Assembly (NCBI RefSeq): GCF_002499975.2
Contig: NZ_CP052766.1
Location: 434,001-498,000, forward strand
Length of the DNA stretch: 64,000 nt
From: Alteromonas pelagimontana
GTDB lineage: Bacteria > Pseudomonadota > Gammaproteobacteria > Enterobacterales > Alteromonadaceae
Direction: 5' to 3'
In this document: piece after piece, positions 26,580 through 37,188 of the stretch
How the letters are laid out: each line of letters opens with the position of its first letter
Position numbering within the stretch: position 1 is the first letter of the stretch
Program-made: the position numbers and the translations under genes
The notes under the pieces: model-generated
What the model was told of the DNA's origin: nothing
Seen by the model: only the letters and a program-made list of their open reading frames with translations
Databases searched by the model: none

Positions 26580-28667
26580 TTATTTCTTCGCTTTACGCGC
26601 TTTAGCTTCTTCGATTACTTTTTCAGCAACGTTTGCTGGCGTTGGAGAGTAGTGACTGAACTCCATAGAGAACTGACCACGACCTGACGTCATCGTACGC
26701 AATTGACCAATGTAACCGAACATCTCAGAAAGCGGTACGTCAGCTTTAACGCGAACACCTGTGGCGCCAGCTTCCTGATCTTTGATCATACCGCGACGAC
26801 GGTTCAAATCACCAATTACATCACCAACGTGATCATCTGGCGTAAACACGTCCACTTTCATCACTGGCTCAAGTAACTGAGGACCAGCTTTAGGCATTGA
26901 CTGACGGAATGCACCTTTGGCTGCAATTTCAAACGCGATAGCCGAAGAGTCAACGGCGTGGAAGCCACCATCGTAAAGTTCAACTTCAACGTCCAGTACC
27001 GGATATCCTGCCACCGGGCCTTCGCCCATCATGCCTTTAAAGCCTTTTTCAATTGCTGGGAAGAATTCCTTCGGAACGTTACCGCCCACAACCGTTGACT
27101 TAAAGGTGAAACCAGAGTTTTGCTCGCCAGGTCTGATGCGGTAATCAATTTTACCAAACTGACCAGAACCACCAGATTGTTTCTTATGCGTGTAGCTATC
27201 TTCAATTTCTTTGGTGATAGTTTCACGATAAGCAACCTGAGGCTGCCCCACGACCAGCTCAACACCATAAGTACGTTTCAGGATATCGACTTTGATATCC
27301 AAGTGAAGTTCGCCCATCCCTTTAAGAATAGTTTCACCAGAATCTTCATCAGTTTCAACCTGGAAAGATGGATCTTCTGCAACCATTTTACCAATAGCTA
27401 CGCCCATTTTTTCAGTTGAACCTTTATCCTTTGGCGCAACAGCAATCGAGATTACTGGCTCTGGGAAAATCATTGGCTCAAGTGTACATTCATGGTCTGG
27501 ATCGCACAGCGTGTGACCAGTCTGAACGTTCTTCATACCTACGATAGCAAGAATGTCACCGGCATGAGCACCCGCTAATTCTGTACGATCATTTGCATGC
27601 ATTTCAACCATTCGGCCGATACGTTCAGTTTTGCCCGTAGCAGAGTTTAAGATGGTATCGCCTTTCTTCAACTTACCGGAGTAAATACGAATAAAGGTAA
27701 GCGCACCGAAACGGTCGTCCATGATTTTAAATGCTAAAGCACGGAACGGCTCATCTACTGATACTTTCGCTACTTCACCAGTAGGTTCACCGGTTTCAGG
27801 ATCAGTCAGATCCTGCGGATCAACTTCTGTCGGGCTTGGCAGATAATCAACAACTGCGTCCAGTACGTTCTGTACGCCTTTATTCTTATATGCTGAACCA
27901 CAATAGGTTGGGAAGAAGGTAAGATCCCGCGTACCTTTACGGATACAACGCTTAATGTCAGCAATAGAAGGTTCTTCACCATCCATATACGCCATCATCA
28001 AATCGTCATCTATCTCAACAGCACTTTCAATTAACTGTTCGCGATACTGAGCTACTTTCTCTTTCATGTCTTCTGGGACATCTTGAATTTCGTAGTTTTC
28101 TGGCAAGCCAGAATCGTCCCAAACGTAGGCTTTTTGTTCAAGTACATCAACAACGCCGACGAAGTCATCTTCAATACCGATTGGCAATGTCATAACCAGT
28201 GGGTTAGCGCCCAGAACTTTCTTAACCTGTCCAACTACACGGTAAAAATCTGCACCCATACGGTCCAGTTTATTTACGAAGATGATACGGGCAACTTCTG
28301 AATCGTTAGCATAACGCCAGTTAGTTTCAGATTGTGGTTCAACACCGCCAGAGCCACAAAATACGCCGATACCACCATCAAGTACTTTTAGTGAACGATA
28401 CACTTCGATAGTAAAGTCAACGTGTCCCGGAGTATCGATAACATTTAGGCGATGATCTTTCCAGAAACAGGTAGTCGCAGCTGACTGAATGGTAATACCT
28501 CGCTCAGCTTCCTGTTCCATAAAATCTGTGGTTGTCGAACCGTCATGGGTATCACCACTTTTGTGGATTCTACCGGTTAGCTTCAAAATACGTTCTGTAG
28601 TGGTAGTCTTACCCGCGTCTACGTGGGCGAAAATACCAATGTTTCTGTAATGAGATAAGTCTGCCAT
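26580..28667 (-). CDS. fusA: Elongation factor G, stand-alone second type (EF-G 2)
   Basis: 695 residues. GTPase motifs are [18 protein letters not shown] and NKLDRMG, followed by the EF-G domains II-V. The opening [19 protein letters not shown] and the [15 protein letters not shown]-like block (here [14 protein letters not shown]) belong to the second EF-G found in Vibrio, Shewanella and Pseudomonas, not to the str-operon copy. The gene is single, without rpsL, rpsG or tuf, which supports a duplicate. It may act in translocation or in ribosome recycling; the exact split of tasks is unknown. Confidence 0.93.
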   Translation of the reverse strand: MADLSHYRNIGIFAHVDAGKTTTTERILKLTGRIHKSGDTHDGSTTTDFMEQEAERGITIQSAATTCFWKDHRLNVIDTPGHVDFTIEVYRSLKVLDGGIGVFCGSGGVEPQSETNWRYANDSEVARIIFVNKLDRMGADFYRVVGQVKKVLGANPLVMTLPIGIEDDFVGVVDVLEQKAYVWDDSGLPENYEIQDVPEDMKEKVAQYREQLIESAVEIDDDLMMAYMDGEEPSIADIKRCIRKGTRDLTFFPTYCGSAYKNKGVQNVLDAVVDYLPSPTEVDPQDLTDPETGEPTGEVAKVSVDEPFRALAFKIMDDRFGALTFIRIYSGKLKKGDTILNSATGKTERIGRMVEMHANDRTELAGAHAGDILAIVGMKNVQTGHTLCDPDHECTLEPMIFPEPVISIAVAPKDKGSTEKMGVAIGKMVAEDPSFQVETDEDSGETILKGMGELHLDIKVDILKRTYGVELVVGQPQVAYRETITKEIEDSYTHKKQSGGSGQFGKIDYRIRPGEQNSGFTFKSTVVGGNVPKEFFPAIEKGFKGMMGEGPVAGYPVLDVEVELYDGGFHAVDSSAIAFEIAAKGAFRQSMPKAGPQLLEPVMKVDVFTPDDHVGDVIGDLNRRRGMIKDQEAGATGVRVKADVPLSEMFGYIGQLRTMTSGRGQFSMEFSHYSPTPANVAEKVIEEAKARKAKK

Positions 28668-28831
28668 TAGTTCACTTTCGTTGGTTCAGAGTAAAAAAAC
28701 GGCGGGATTATAAAGGATTTTGGTATCACTTTTACACCTTTTTCCGCAGAAAGTATAAAACTTACGCAGCGGATCCGCGCCACCATTTATTTTTTTATAT
28801 ATAATTCAATCAATTAAGCAATAGAATGAAA

Positions 28832-29905
28832 TTATTGTCTAATCACAGTTACCGTGATTTCATCCCTATCATGGTAAAGATGCCTGTGATTCAGGTTAAA
28901 ATTACCACTGATATTTTGTAATCGCTTTTGCAAGCCATCTATTGCTGTCGTTACGGTTTCATAGCGACGTTTCATGGGCAGCTTCAAATTAAAAATTGCA
29001 TGCTCCGCCCAGCCTTTTACCAGCCAGTCACCCATTAATTTAGCTACCCTCTCAGGTTGCTCTATCATATCACATACCAGCAAATCTACACGGCCAAATT
29101 GTGGACGATAAGTGAATCCGTCTGCGGCGAAATGTTCAACCTGGCCGGAAGCCATTAGCGCATCATCAATGCTGCCATTGTCCACAGCTTCAACAAATTG
29201 CCCGCGCTGAACCAGTTGATAGGTCCATCCGCCCGGACACGCGCCCAAATCCACAGCCCTTCCGCCAGCTCTAAACACCGATTGTTGCTGCGCCGCAGTC
29301 AGCATAGTAAGAATGGCTTCTTCTAATTTTAACGTTGATCGGCTAGGCGCAGATGAGGGAAATTTTAACCTGCAGATCCCATTGGCAAACTCCGAACGGC
29401 AATCGGGATAACTATAACCAACTAAAGCTTTATCAGTCCGACAAAAAAAAACGTGGACCGCCCGCAATTCAGGCTTTTCTTTAAATGTCAGTAAGCGATG
29501 CTTTCGTAATGATTGACGTAGAGGCACAGCAAATTTGCGGCAAAACTTCGCCAGGTCCTTTCCTTCTTCAGTATCGGCATGTTCGACGAAAAGCAGGCCG
29601 TTCTGCCAGTGATCGCTGCGAAAGGACGCCACCGCTTCAACAATAGGAGATATGCGATCAGCGGTATCCAAATCTTCTAATTCAGCAACTGCTACAATCA
29701 ATTGTCGCGCAAAGATGGTGCTGGATACACGTAATTCAAGCCCAAGTCGATCAGCATCGGTATGATTTTGTACTTTAAAATTTATAAATCCCTGCCCGGA
29801 ATCAAAAGTACAATAGCCGTAAATACCTAAAATTGCTGCTCGCTCAGTTATCTCCTGAGCGGTGTCAGCTTCGTAGCCGGGACGGCAATAGGCGAGAATG
29901 CTAGT
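28832..29905 (-). CDS. rlmM: 23S rRNA 2'-O-ribose C2498 methyltransferase
   Basis: 357 residues from ATG 29905, which has AAGGAAGTG upstream; 29941 is too early. A THUMP-like N-terminal half (about 1-165) is followed by a RrmJ-like methyltransferase with SAM site DLGACPGGWTYQL and an LLVCDM block. The enzyme modifies C2498 in 23S rRNA. It is preceded by DUF423 and, two genes back, gcvA, as in E. coli (gcvA-ygdD-rlmM). Its start overlaps the previous gene by five bases. Confidence 0.95.
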   Translation of the reverse strand, partial: TSILAYCRPGYEADTAQEITERAAILGIYGYCTFDSGQGFINFKVQNHTDADRLGLELRVSSTIFARQLIVAVAELEDLDTADRISPIVEAVASFRSDHWQNGLLFVEHADTEEGKDLAKFCRKFAVPLRQSLRKHRLLTFKEKPELRAVHVFFCRTDKALVGYSYPDCRSEFANGICRLKFPSSAPSRSTLKLEEAILTMLTAAQQQSVFRAGGRAVDLGACPGGWTYQLVQRGQFVEAVDNGSIDDALMASGQVEHFAADGFTYRPQFGRVDLLVCDMIEQPERVAKLMGDWLVKGWAEHAIFNLKLPMKRRYETVTTAIDGLQKRLQNISGNFNLNHRHLYHDRDEITVTVIRQ

Positions 29906-30290
29906 CATTGCCACTTCCTTGAATTGCTGCGGCAACCACACCCATCCATCCGGCCATTAAAAATAAACCACCCAGAGGAGTGATAGGTCCTAAAAACTTC
30001 ATATCTGCAATAGCCAATAAATATAAGCTCCCGCTAAAAAGCAGAGTGCCTGCAACAAACGCCCACCCTGCAATGGTTACCGTGCGGGGACGAAAATGTG
30101 GCGCGAGTGCGACCAAAAGTAATAGCGCCAGCGAATGATACATTTGGTACCGCACTCCAATTTCGAACGTTTGAAGCGCCCCAGCATCAAGTATCTGTTT
30201 TAAACCATGAGAGCCAAACGCGCCAAGCACGACAGCCAGAAGCGCGCCACTCGCCCCGATAAGTATAAAATGTTTCATTTTTTGCACCAT
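29901..30290 (-). CDS. DUF423 membrane protein (YgdD type)
   Basis: 129 residues with four transmembrane helices. The segments GAFGSHGLK and PITPLGGLFLMAGW are the family signature. Role unknown; conserved next to rlmM. A second in-frame ATG at 30278 is also possible; neither has a strong ribosome site. Confidence 0.9.
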   Translation of the reverse strand: MVQKMKHFILIGASGALLAVVLGAFGSHGLKQILDAGALQTFEIGVRYQMYHSLALLLLVALAPHFRPRTVTIAGWAFVAGTLLFSGSLYLLAIADMKFLGPITPLGGLFLMAGWMGVVAAAIQGSGND

Positions 30291-30910
30291 GAAAGAATGA
30301 ATTCAGCAGTCAAATCTGCCGCTTGCTCTAAGTGTTGCTGATGAGTAAAGCCACTGGCTTTTCTTGGCTTTAGACTGTGATCGCCGTCCGTCAAAAAATT
30401 AACAGAAACTGCGGGCGATAAGTCGTATTTTTTGCATTCCTCTTGCGAACCGAATGTATCACGACTGCCCTGAATAATTTTTACCGGCTTCGTCAAAGTT
30501 TCCAGATGAGCCGTCCGTAACTTTTCAGGTTTACCGGGAGGATGAAAAGGATAGCCAAACACCACAGCACCTTCAGTCGTAGTGTTTCCCAATATCGTAG
30601 TAGCAATACGCCCACCCATAGATTTACCACCCAGAAAAACAGGTAGCATTGGGAATTCTCGCTTCATTTGCTCGCACAAAGCAACAAAGTGCGCCTGAAG
30701 CTTCTCACTGCTATCGGGAGGGCGACGCTTTCCCGTGTCAGTCATCTGTTGCATGTAAGGGAAGTCGAACCGAATCACCGCAATGCGTCGCGCTACAAGT
30801 AAGGATGCTATTTCCTCAATAAAAGCCGAAGATTTTCCAGCTCCGGCACCGTGCGCCAACAGCAAAAGCGCCTGTGACGCTTCAGCGTCCTCTCGGATAT
30901 AGCTAAACAT
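30275..30910 (-). CDS. Alpha/beta hydrolase of the KANL3/Tex30-like type
   Basis: 211 residues from ATG 30910, with GCAGGAC upstream; the earlier in-frame start at 30961 lies within gcvA and is rejected. LLLAHGAGAG gives the oxyanion strand, GGKSMGG the nucleophile elbow (serine about 95) and GDHSLKP the catalytic histidine. This is the small family of dienelactone-hydrolase-like proteins. Substrate unknown. It is inserted between gcvA and ygdD and overlaps the gcvA end by eight bases. Confidence 0.85.
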   Translation of the reverse strand: MFSYIREDAEASQALLLLAHGAGAGKSSAFIEEIASLLVARRIAVIRFDFPYMQQMTDTGKRRPPDSSEKLQAHFVALCEQMKREFPMLPVFLGGKSMGGRIATTILGNTTTEGAVVFGYPFHPPGKPEKLRTAHLETLTKPVKIIQGSRDTFGSQEECKKYDLSPAVSVNFLTDGDHSLKPRKASGFTHQQHLEQAADLTAEFILSWCKK

Positions 30911-31802
30911 CGTCCTGCTCTTCCTCGACCAGCGCCAGGATCCACTCTCTGAATGCAGCAATTTTTCCTAAATCCGCTTGCGACTGATCACACACCAGAT
31001 AAAAAGCATCACGACTTTCTACTTTATCGGGAAAAGGAATAATCAGCCTTCCCGCATCTAACTCCGGACGAGCCAAAATCGTATTTCCCAATGCTATACC
31101 CTGACCCAAAGCTGCGGCTTGTAAGACTAACATCGAATGACTGAATACCGGCCCCTGATTCACATTCACGCCGTGCACGCCCACTTGTTTTAGCCAGTCC
31201 TTCCACGCTGAGCGGCTGGAATCGTGCAACAGCACATGATGCTTTAAATCGTTCAGGCTTAAAAGAGGCTTTGGGCCATTAAACAACAACGGCGAACATA
31301 ACGGAGTCAGGAACTCGGTATGCAGTTTATCTGCCTGAACGCCGGACCAGCGGCCCTTTCCGTAGTAAATAGCTACGTCTACATCGTCTTGTAAAAAGCC
31401 TTCATCGTAATCAACGGCTTTAATGCGTACATCAATGTCAGGATGAGCATTACTGAATTTACTAATTCTGGGAACTAGCCACTGACTGGCAAAACTCGGC
31501 GGCATGGCCACCGTAATTGCGCCTTTACTGCCTCTGGCCAGCAAACGTTCCGTGGCATCCTGAAGACTTTTGAAGATATCCTTAAGTTCGAGAAAATAAG
31601 CCTGTCCTTCTTCTGTAAGCAGCAATGTTCGATTGCGGCGAATAAAGAGCTTCATGGATAAGAAATCTTCCAGCGCCTTAATTTGATGACTCACCGCGGC
31701 CTGAGTAACAAACAATTCGTCGGCTGCACGGGTAAAACTAAGGTGTCGCGCCGCGGCTTCAAAGGCTTTGAGCGCATTTAATGGTGGCAGCCGTCGTTGC
31801 AT
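30903..31802 (-). CDS. gcvA: LysR-family regulator, GcvA type
   Basis: 299 residues. The winged HTH at the N-terminus, LPPLNALKAFEAAARHLSFT and QAAVSHQIKALE, is the GcvA form. The effector domain follows. In E. coli GcvA controls the glycine cleavage operon, and the neighbourhood gcvA-ygdD-rlmM is conserved. The gcv genes are not in this window, so GcvA function is inferred from sequence and synteny. Confidence 0.9.
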   Translation of the reverse strand: MQRRLPPLNALKAFEAAARHLSFTRAADELFVTQAAVSHQIKALEDFLSMKLFIRRNRTLLLTEEGQAYFLELKDIFKSLQDATERLLARGSKGAITVAMPPSFASQWLVPRISKFSNAHPDIDVRIKAVDYDEGFLQDDVDVAIYYGKGRWSGVQADKLHTEFLTPLCSPLLFNGPKPLLSLNDLKHHVLLHDSSRSAWKDWLKQVGVHGVNVNQGPVFSHSMLVLQAAALGQGIALGNTILARPELDAGRLIIPFPDKVESRDAFYLVCDQSQADLGKIAAFREWILALVEEEQDDV

Positions 31803-32018
31803 AACCTATCAAAATCCCGATTGAAATCGATTCGAATTTTACATTAGTTTTCCTAATGAAGATACCCTACTTTTACTCGTTTTATCTTTTACGCTAATTT
31901 GCTTATTATTTATCCGCACCCTAAAAACATCTTTTTTAATCAGATGCTTACGGATGCAAAATGTTAACGCGATTAACAAGCTTTAAACGTATTTTAAATT
32001 AAATTAATTAGGTGTGAT

Positions 32019-32306
32019 ATGAATAAATTTCTTTTTTCTACTATTTTTGCAGTGGTAGCCACCACTGGCTCTGTTCACGCAGCTGAACAACCTCTTAGTA
32101 CCGACCCGCTTGCTAACTTATCAGCAACCGCCCACGCTCACCTTAAGGAGCAAATTGCAAAACCTGAGATTTTCTTTAATGAAAGCATCCAGGCACAAGC
32201 ACTCACTACGCTGGCAGAAGAAAGCCAAAAAGTGCTGGGAAAAGGCTTACTGGTACTGAATAAAAACGCTGATCAGAAAGCCGAAGCACTTTCACGCAGC
32301 GAATAA
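32019..32306 (+). CDS. Small secreted protein, unknown function
   Basis: 95 residues with a clear Sec signal peptide (about 1-21, cleavage after VHA). The mature part of about 74 residues is helical, alanine/glutamine/lysine-rich, without cysteine. AGGTG precedes the ATG. It is a single gene with its own terminator. I do not recognise a family. Confidence 0.75.
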   Translation: MNKFLFSTIFAVVATTGSVHAAEQPLSTDPLANLSATAHAHLKEQIAKPEIFFNESIQAQALTTLAEESQKVLGKGLLVLNKNADQKAEALSRSE

Positions 32307-32328
32307 TTACTCTACACACCTGATTCGC

Positions 32329-32353
32329 ATGCTGGCGGCATCGCCGCCAGCAT
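32329..32353 (+). terminator. Hairpin terminator between secreted protein and kdsA
   Basis: Perfect 11-bp stem ATGCTGGCGGC/GCCGCCAGCAT with a three-base loop, between two converging genes. The T run is weak on both strands, so it may act with Rho or only as an RNA end. Confidence 0.65.
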
Positions 32354-32370
32354 TCGTCTCCAGATGAGTT

Positions 32371-33231
<861 letters not shown>

Positions 33232-33243
33232 TTACCTATTGGT

Positions 33244-33618
33244 TCAGAAAAACAAAGGTTGTTTGGTGAAAGCTACATGCGCTGTAGAAGCCAGCACTAC
33301 CAGTGCAGCAATAAAACACAGCCACCGACCCTGTGCTGTTTTTGCTTTTTTTAGCGCAAACAATCCCAATACAATATACAGCACCACACCAATTAATTTA
33401 AATGTCAGCCAGCCGGTGACCAGTGGGTACTGAGAAAGGAGAAAACATAACCAGATTGCGCTGGCCAATAAAACAGTATCAATAATGTGGGGAACAACTT
33501 TTGCCCATTTTTTTTGCAATATAGCAGGGTTAAATTGCGCCCACATAAAACGCAGCACGAATAAAAATATGCTGAGCCCTACGGCCGTCAGGTGGAGGTG
33601 TTTGGCCATCATATACAT
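33244..33618 (-). CDS. SirB2-family membrane protein
   Basis: 124 residues with four transmembrane helices. The AKHLHLTAVGLSIFLFVLR opening and the DTVLLASA and WLTFKL segments mark SirB2 (YchQ). TAGGAAG precedes the ATG at 33618. In E. coli sirB2 and sirB1 lie between prmC and kdsA; here sirB1 is missing. Role unknown. Confidence 0.9.
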   Translation of the reverse strand: MYMMAKHLHLTAVGLSIFLFVLRFMWAQFNPAILQKKWAKVVPHIIDTVLLASAIWLCFLLSQYPLVTGWLTFKLIGVVLYIVLGLFALKKAKTAQGRWLCFIAALVVLASTAHVAFTKQPLFF

Positions 33619-33627
33619 AGTGACTTC

Positions 33628-35199
33628 CTAGTTGTTGTTATTTTCTTGTTCTTCAAGATCGGGCAGCAGCTTTTGTACCGCCAGAAAACTATCAAAATTT
33701 TGCAGAAGATAGTCCACAAGTTGTGGATCGAAATGACTACCACGTTCGGTGCGTAGCGTAGCGGCCACTTGGTCGGCTGGCCAGGCTTCTTTATAAGGGC
33801 GCTTATTCAGTAACGCATCAAAGACATCAACCAACGCTGCAATACGACTTTCTAACGCTATTTCCTCCTCTTTCAGCCCCTCCGGGTAGCCGCTACCGTC
33901 CCAGCGTTCATGATGTTGTTTAGCCAGAATTGCTGCCAGTTGGATCGTAGGACGGTCGGAATCTTTTAATATTTGGTATCCAAACTCAGCATGCTGGCGA
34001 ATATCAAAAATTTCTTCTGCTGTGAGTGGAGCCGTTTTACGAAACACATACGAAGAAACATGAGAATTGCCTACATCATGCAGGGGGATAGCAAGACGCA
34101 ACGTGGTGATTTGGCTTTCGTCCATCTGAATACCGCGGGCCAAAATTTCAGACATGGCAACCATACGTGCAATATGTTGACTGTTTTTGACATCGCTTTC
34201 CATAGCTTTACCAAGGCGTTCAATAATTTCTCTTTGCGTACATTCAATTTCGTTATTCAAAAGGAGATTTTCAAAAGCTATCTGCACATTGTCAGAAAAC
34301 AGCTTCACCAGTCGCTTATCAGTTTCGCCAATGCGCCTGGGCAACCCTGACAGATAGAGCAGTGAACCATTGTGAGCCTTACTGTTGCAGTACGCTACAA
34401 GATGATCTTCTGCGTAAACGATAGTCTTCTCTTGTAGTGCTTGCTTACATAGCCGAAATTCCTCATCAGAAACTGCCTCTTTTAGTTTAACGCCCTCTTT
34501 ATCTGCATATTCGCCATTTCCCGCAAACACGTACAATTCCGCGGGATCGAGTTGATGAATGGGTTGTGGCGCAGCAACGGCAGTGGTGATATAGGCAGCA
34601 TCTTGAGAACAGCCCAGAATTGATGCTAATTGTTGAATGATCCCCTGCATAAACTTTTCCAGCGATCGCGTAGAAAAGAGATCAGCCGAAGCATCTATAA
34701 TTTTTTCTAAACCAGCGCGATTTTCTTCTATTACAATAATGTCGCGATAGGAACGCAGCGCTGCAATAATGACAGTAAACAGCTTCTGCGCTGTCAGTTC
34801 CGTTTTGGATTTGTAATCATTAATATCATAATTAATGATTACATCTTTTTCGGGGGCCTGGCCGGGTTGGCCGGTACGCAAAATGATACGGGTAAAGTGG
34901 TTATCTAAATCATTTCTGACATAATCAGCTACTTGCAAACCTGCATCGTCTGTTTCCATGACGACATCCAGCAACACCACGGCTATATCGTTATTTTCCC
35001 GAAACATCTTTTTGGCTTCGGCGCCGCTATAGGCACTGATAAACACCAAGCGTTTATCATTAAGCACAAAATCGCTTAGGGCAAGTTTAGTGACAGCGTG
35101 AACTTCGGGTTCATCATCAACAATGAGTACTTTCCAATACCCTAATTCCTCGATCTCGACCTCTTCAACTTCATCCACAAATAGTAAGTCGTCGTTCAT
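33628..35199 (-). CDS. Response regulator with DUF3369 and HD-GYP domains
   Basis: 523 residues. A receiver domain (about 22-145) has LIVDDEPEV, VVLLDVVMETDD and the KS of DYKSKTE. A DUF3369 (GAF-like) domain follows (about 170-320). The HD-GYP domain at the C-terminus has LHDVGNSHV (HD) and HHERWDGSGYPEG (GYP), with the metal ligands in place. It is a likely c-di-GMP phosphodiesterase controlled by phosphorylation. No histidine kinase gene is adjacent. It sits between prmC and sirB2, where enterobacteria have no such gene. Confidence 0.93.
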   Translation of the reverse strand: MNDDLLFVDEVEEVEIEELGYWKVLIVDDEPEVHAVTKLALSDFVLNDKRLVFISAYSGAEAKKMFRENNDIAVVLLDVVMETDDAGLQVADYVRNDLDNHFTRIILRTGQPGQAPEKDVIINYDINDYKSKTELTAQKLFTVIIAALRSYRDIIVIEENRAGLEKIIDASADLFSTRSLEKFMQGIIQQLASILGCSQDAAYITTAVAAPQPIHQLDPAELYVFAGNGEYADKEGVKLKEAVSDEEFRLCKQALQEKTIVYAEDHLVAYCNSKAHNGSLLYLSGLPRRIGETDKRLVKLFSDNVQIAFENLLLNNEIECTQREIIERLGKAMESDVKNSQHIARMVAMSEILARGIQMDESQITTLRLAIPLHDVGNSHVSSYVFRKTAPLTAEEIFDIRQHAEFGYQILKDSDRPTIQLAAILAKQHHERWDGSGYPEGLKEEEIALESRIAALVDVFDALLNKRPYKEAWPADQVAATLRTERGSHFDPQLVDYLLQNFDSFLAVQKLLPDLEEQENNNN

Positions 35200-35252
35200 G
35201 CTAACTTATCCTGTTATCACTACACAGAAACAGCATACTTTAAGAATAATTA

Positions 35253-36095
35253 TTAGCAAGTTCGCCATAATCCCATGGTGATACGATCGTGTCCGCTTCC
35301 GTCCTTGACCGTAGTTACCTGATGAAAACCTCGTTGGTTGAAAAAGGTATGTACCGCTTGCCCTTGCTGATAGCCATGTTCTAACAAAAGCCAACCTTGA
35401 TGATGAAGCCAGTCTGGCGCCTGCTCAATAATTATCTTAATATCCTTTAAACCATCAGGACCGGAAGTAAGCGCCGATTTGGGTTCAAAACGGACGTCCC
35501 CTTCTTGTAAAAAGGCGCTCGTTTCCTCCACGTACGGTGGATTGCTGACAATCATGTCAAAACGTTTATCTGAAAGGGCTGAAAACCATTCGCTGTGAAC
35601 AAAGCAGACATGTTCAAGCTTGTTGCGCTTAGCGTTTTCCTTAGCCAGCGAAACGGCAGCGGGAACAACATCAACGCCCGTTATGAGCGCATCAGGCCGC
35701 TCGGTGGCGATAGCTAATGCAACAGCCCCTGTTCCGGTGCCCAAATCACAGACGGTCGGGCGGCTTGAGGGCAGCCGCGCCAACGCCAGTTCAACCAGCA
35801 ATTCTGTTTCCGGTCGAGGGATCAGTGTGGCTGGATTTACTGCAAGAGACAACGACCAGAAGTCCCGCTCGCCCGAAATATACGCAATCGGTTCGCCCTT
35901 CTGCCGGCGCTCGATAAAAGCACAAAAGGTGCGCCACTGCGCATCTGTTAAAATGGCCTCAGGCCAGGTAAACAAATACGTCAGCGATTGGTTTATGCTA
36001 CGTGCCAGTAAAATACGGGCATCCAGAAGCGGCGATTCACCTTGCGCAAGCTCGGCTTTCGCCCACTGAAGCGCCTCGGTGACCGTTTTAGTCAT
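35253..36095 (-). CDS. prmC: Release factor glutamine methyltransferase
   Basis: 280 residues from ATG 36095 (an in-frame TTG lies two codons upstream). PrmC N5-methylates the glutamine of the GGQ motif in release factors. The SAM site [15 protein letters not shown] and the catalytic NPPY are clear, and [11 protein letters not shown] is the family hallmark. It overlaps prfA, its substrate gene, by eight bases. Confidence 0.96.
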   Translation of the reverse strand: MTKTVTEALQWAKAELAQGESPLLDARILLARSINQSLTYLFTWPEAILTDAQWRTFCAFIERRQKGEPIAYISGERDFWSLSLAVNPATLIPRPETELLVELALARLPSSRPTVCDLGTGTGAVALAIATERPDALITGVDVVPAAVSLAKENAKRNKLEHVCFVHSEWFSALSDKRFDMIVSNPPYVEETSAFLQEGDVRFEPKSALTSGPDGLKDIKIIIEQAPDWLHHQGWLLLEHGYQQGQAVHTFFNQRGFHQVTTVKDGSGHDRITMGLWRTC

Positions 36096-37173
36096 CGGCA
36101 AGTGAAGCTAACAAATCAGCTTGATGCTCCTGACGAATAGGCTCAAGTAAAGCGTTTAAATCCCCTTCCACTACCTCGTCCAGACGGTATAGAGTGAGAT
36201 TGATGCGATGATCTGTCACCCGGCCCTGAGGAAAATTATAGGTTCGGATACGTTCTGAACGGTCACCACTTCCTACCAGATTGCGCCGGGTTGTGGCCTC
36301 TTCCGCAGCACGTTTTTCTTCTTCAATACGATTTAAACGCGCCTGCAGTACCGACATCGCTTTTGCACGATTTTTATGCTGTGAACGTTCGTCCTGACAT
36401 TCAACTACCAGGCCAGTGGGAATATGGGTAATTCGTATCGCCGAATCGGTTTTGTTTACGTGTTGGCCGCCCGCGCCAGAAGCACGAAAGGTGTCGATAC
36501 GTAAGTCGCCCGCGTTAATTTCAATAGCCTCTGATTCTGGCACTTCAGGTAAAACAGCAACGGTACAGGCTGAAGTATGAATTCTTCCCTGAGATTCAGT
36601 TTCGGGCACCCGCTGAACACGATGACCGCCTGACTCGAACTTCAGTACGCCATATGCGCCGTCGCCGGAAACATTGGCAATGACTTCTTTGAATCCGCCA
36701 TGTTCACCTTCGTTGGCACTTACCACTTCTACTCGCCAGCGCTGCGTCTCGGCGTAACGGCTGTACATACGGAATAAATCGCCAGCAAAAATAGCGGCTT
36801 CATCACCGCCAGCTCCTGCGCGAATTTCCAAAAAGCAATTATGATCGTCATTGGGATCGCGCGGTAGCAGCAATAGCTGCAATTCATTTTCCAACCGTTC
36901 CAGCTCTGCTTTGGCAGCCTTTATTTCTTCTTGCGCCATTTCACGCATTTCCGCATCATCTTCTTCAAGCATTTCCTGCGCAGAGGCAAGATTATTCTCG
37001 GCGCGCTGATAAGCATTAAAACCGGCGACAACATCTTCTAGCTGGCTATATTCTTTGGATAGATTGCGAAACTTATCCTGGTTTCCGATGACCGCAGGAT
37101 CGCCAAGCAGTGCTTGTAATTCCTCAAAACGCTCAACCAGATTTTCGAGCTTCCTGACAACCGATTCTTTCAT
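36088..37173 (-). CDS. prfA: Peptide chain release factor 1
   Basis: 361 residues. The GGQ loop is in [16 protein letters not shown] (about residue 233-235), and the tail region is of RF1 type. It reads stop codons UAG and UAA. It lies 15 bases after hemA and overlaps prmC, so hemA-prfA-prmC form one operon. Confidence 0.97.
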   Translation of the reverse strand: MKESVVRKLENLVERFEELQALLGDPAVIGNQDKFRNLSKEYSQLEDVVAGFNAYQRAENNLASAQEMLEEDDAEMREMAQEEIKAAKAELERLENELQLLLLPRDPNDDHNCFLEIRAGAGGDEAAIFAGDLFRMYSRYAETQRWRVEVVSANEGEHGGFKEVIANVSGDGAYGVLKFESGGHRVQRVPETESQGRIHTSACTVAVLPEVPESEAIEINAGDLRIDTFRASGAGGQHVNKTDSAIRITHIPTGLVVECQDERSQHKNRAKAMSVLQARLNRIEEEKRAAEEATTRRNLVGSGDRSERIRTYNFPQGRVTDHRINLTLYRLDEVVEGDLNALLEPIRQEHQADLLASLADD

Positions 37174-37188
37174 AAATGTTTATTTACC

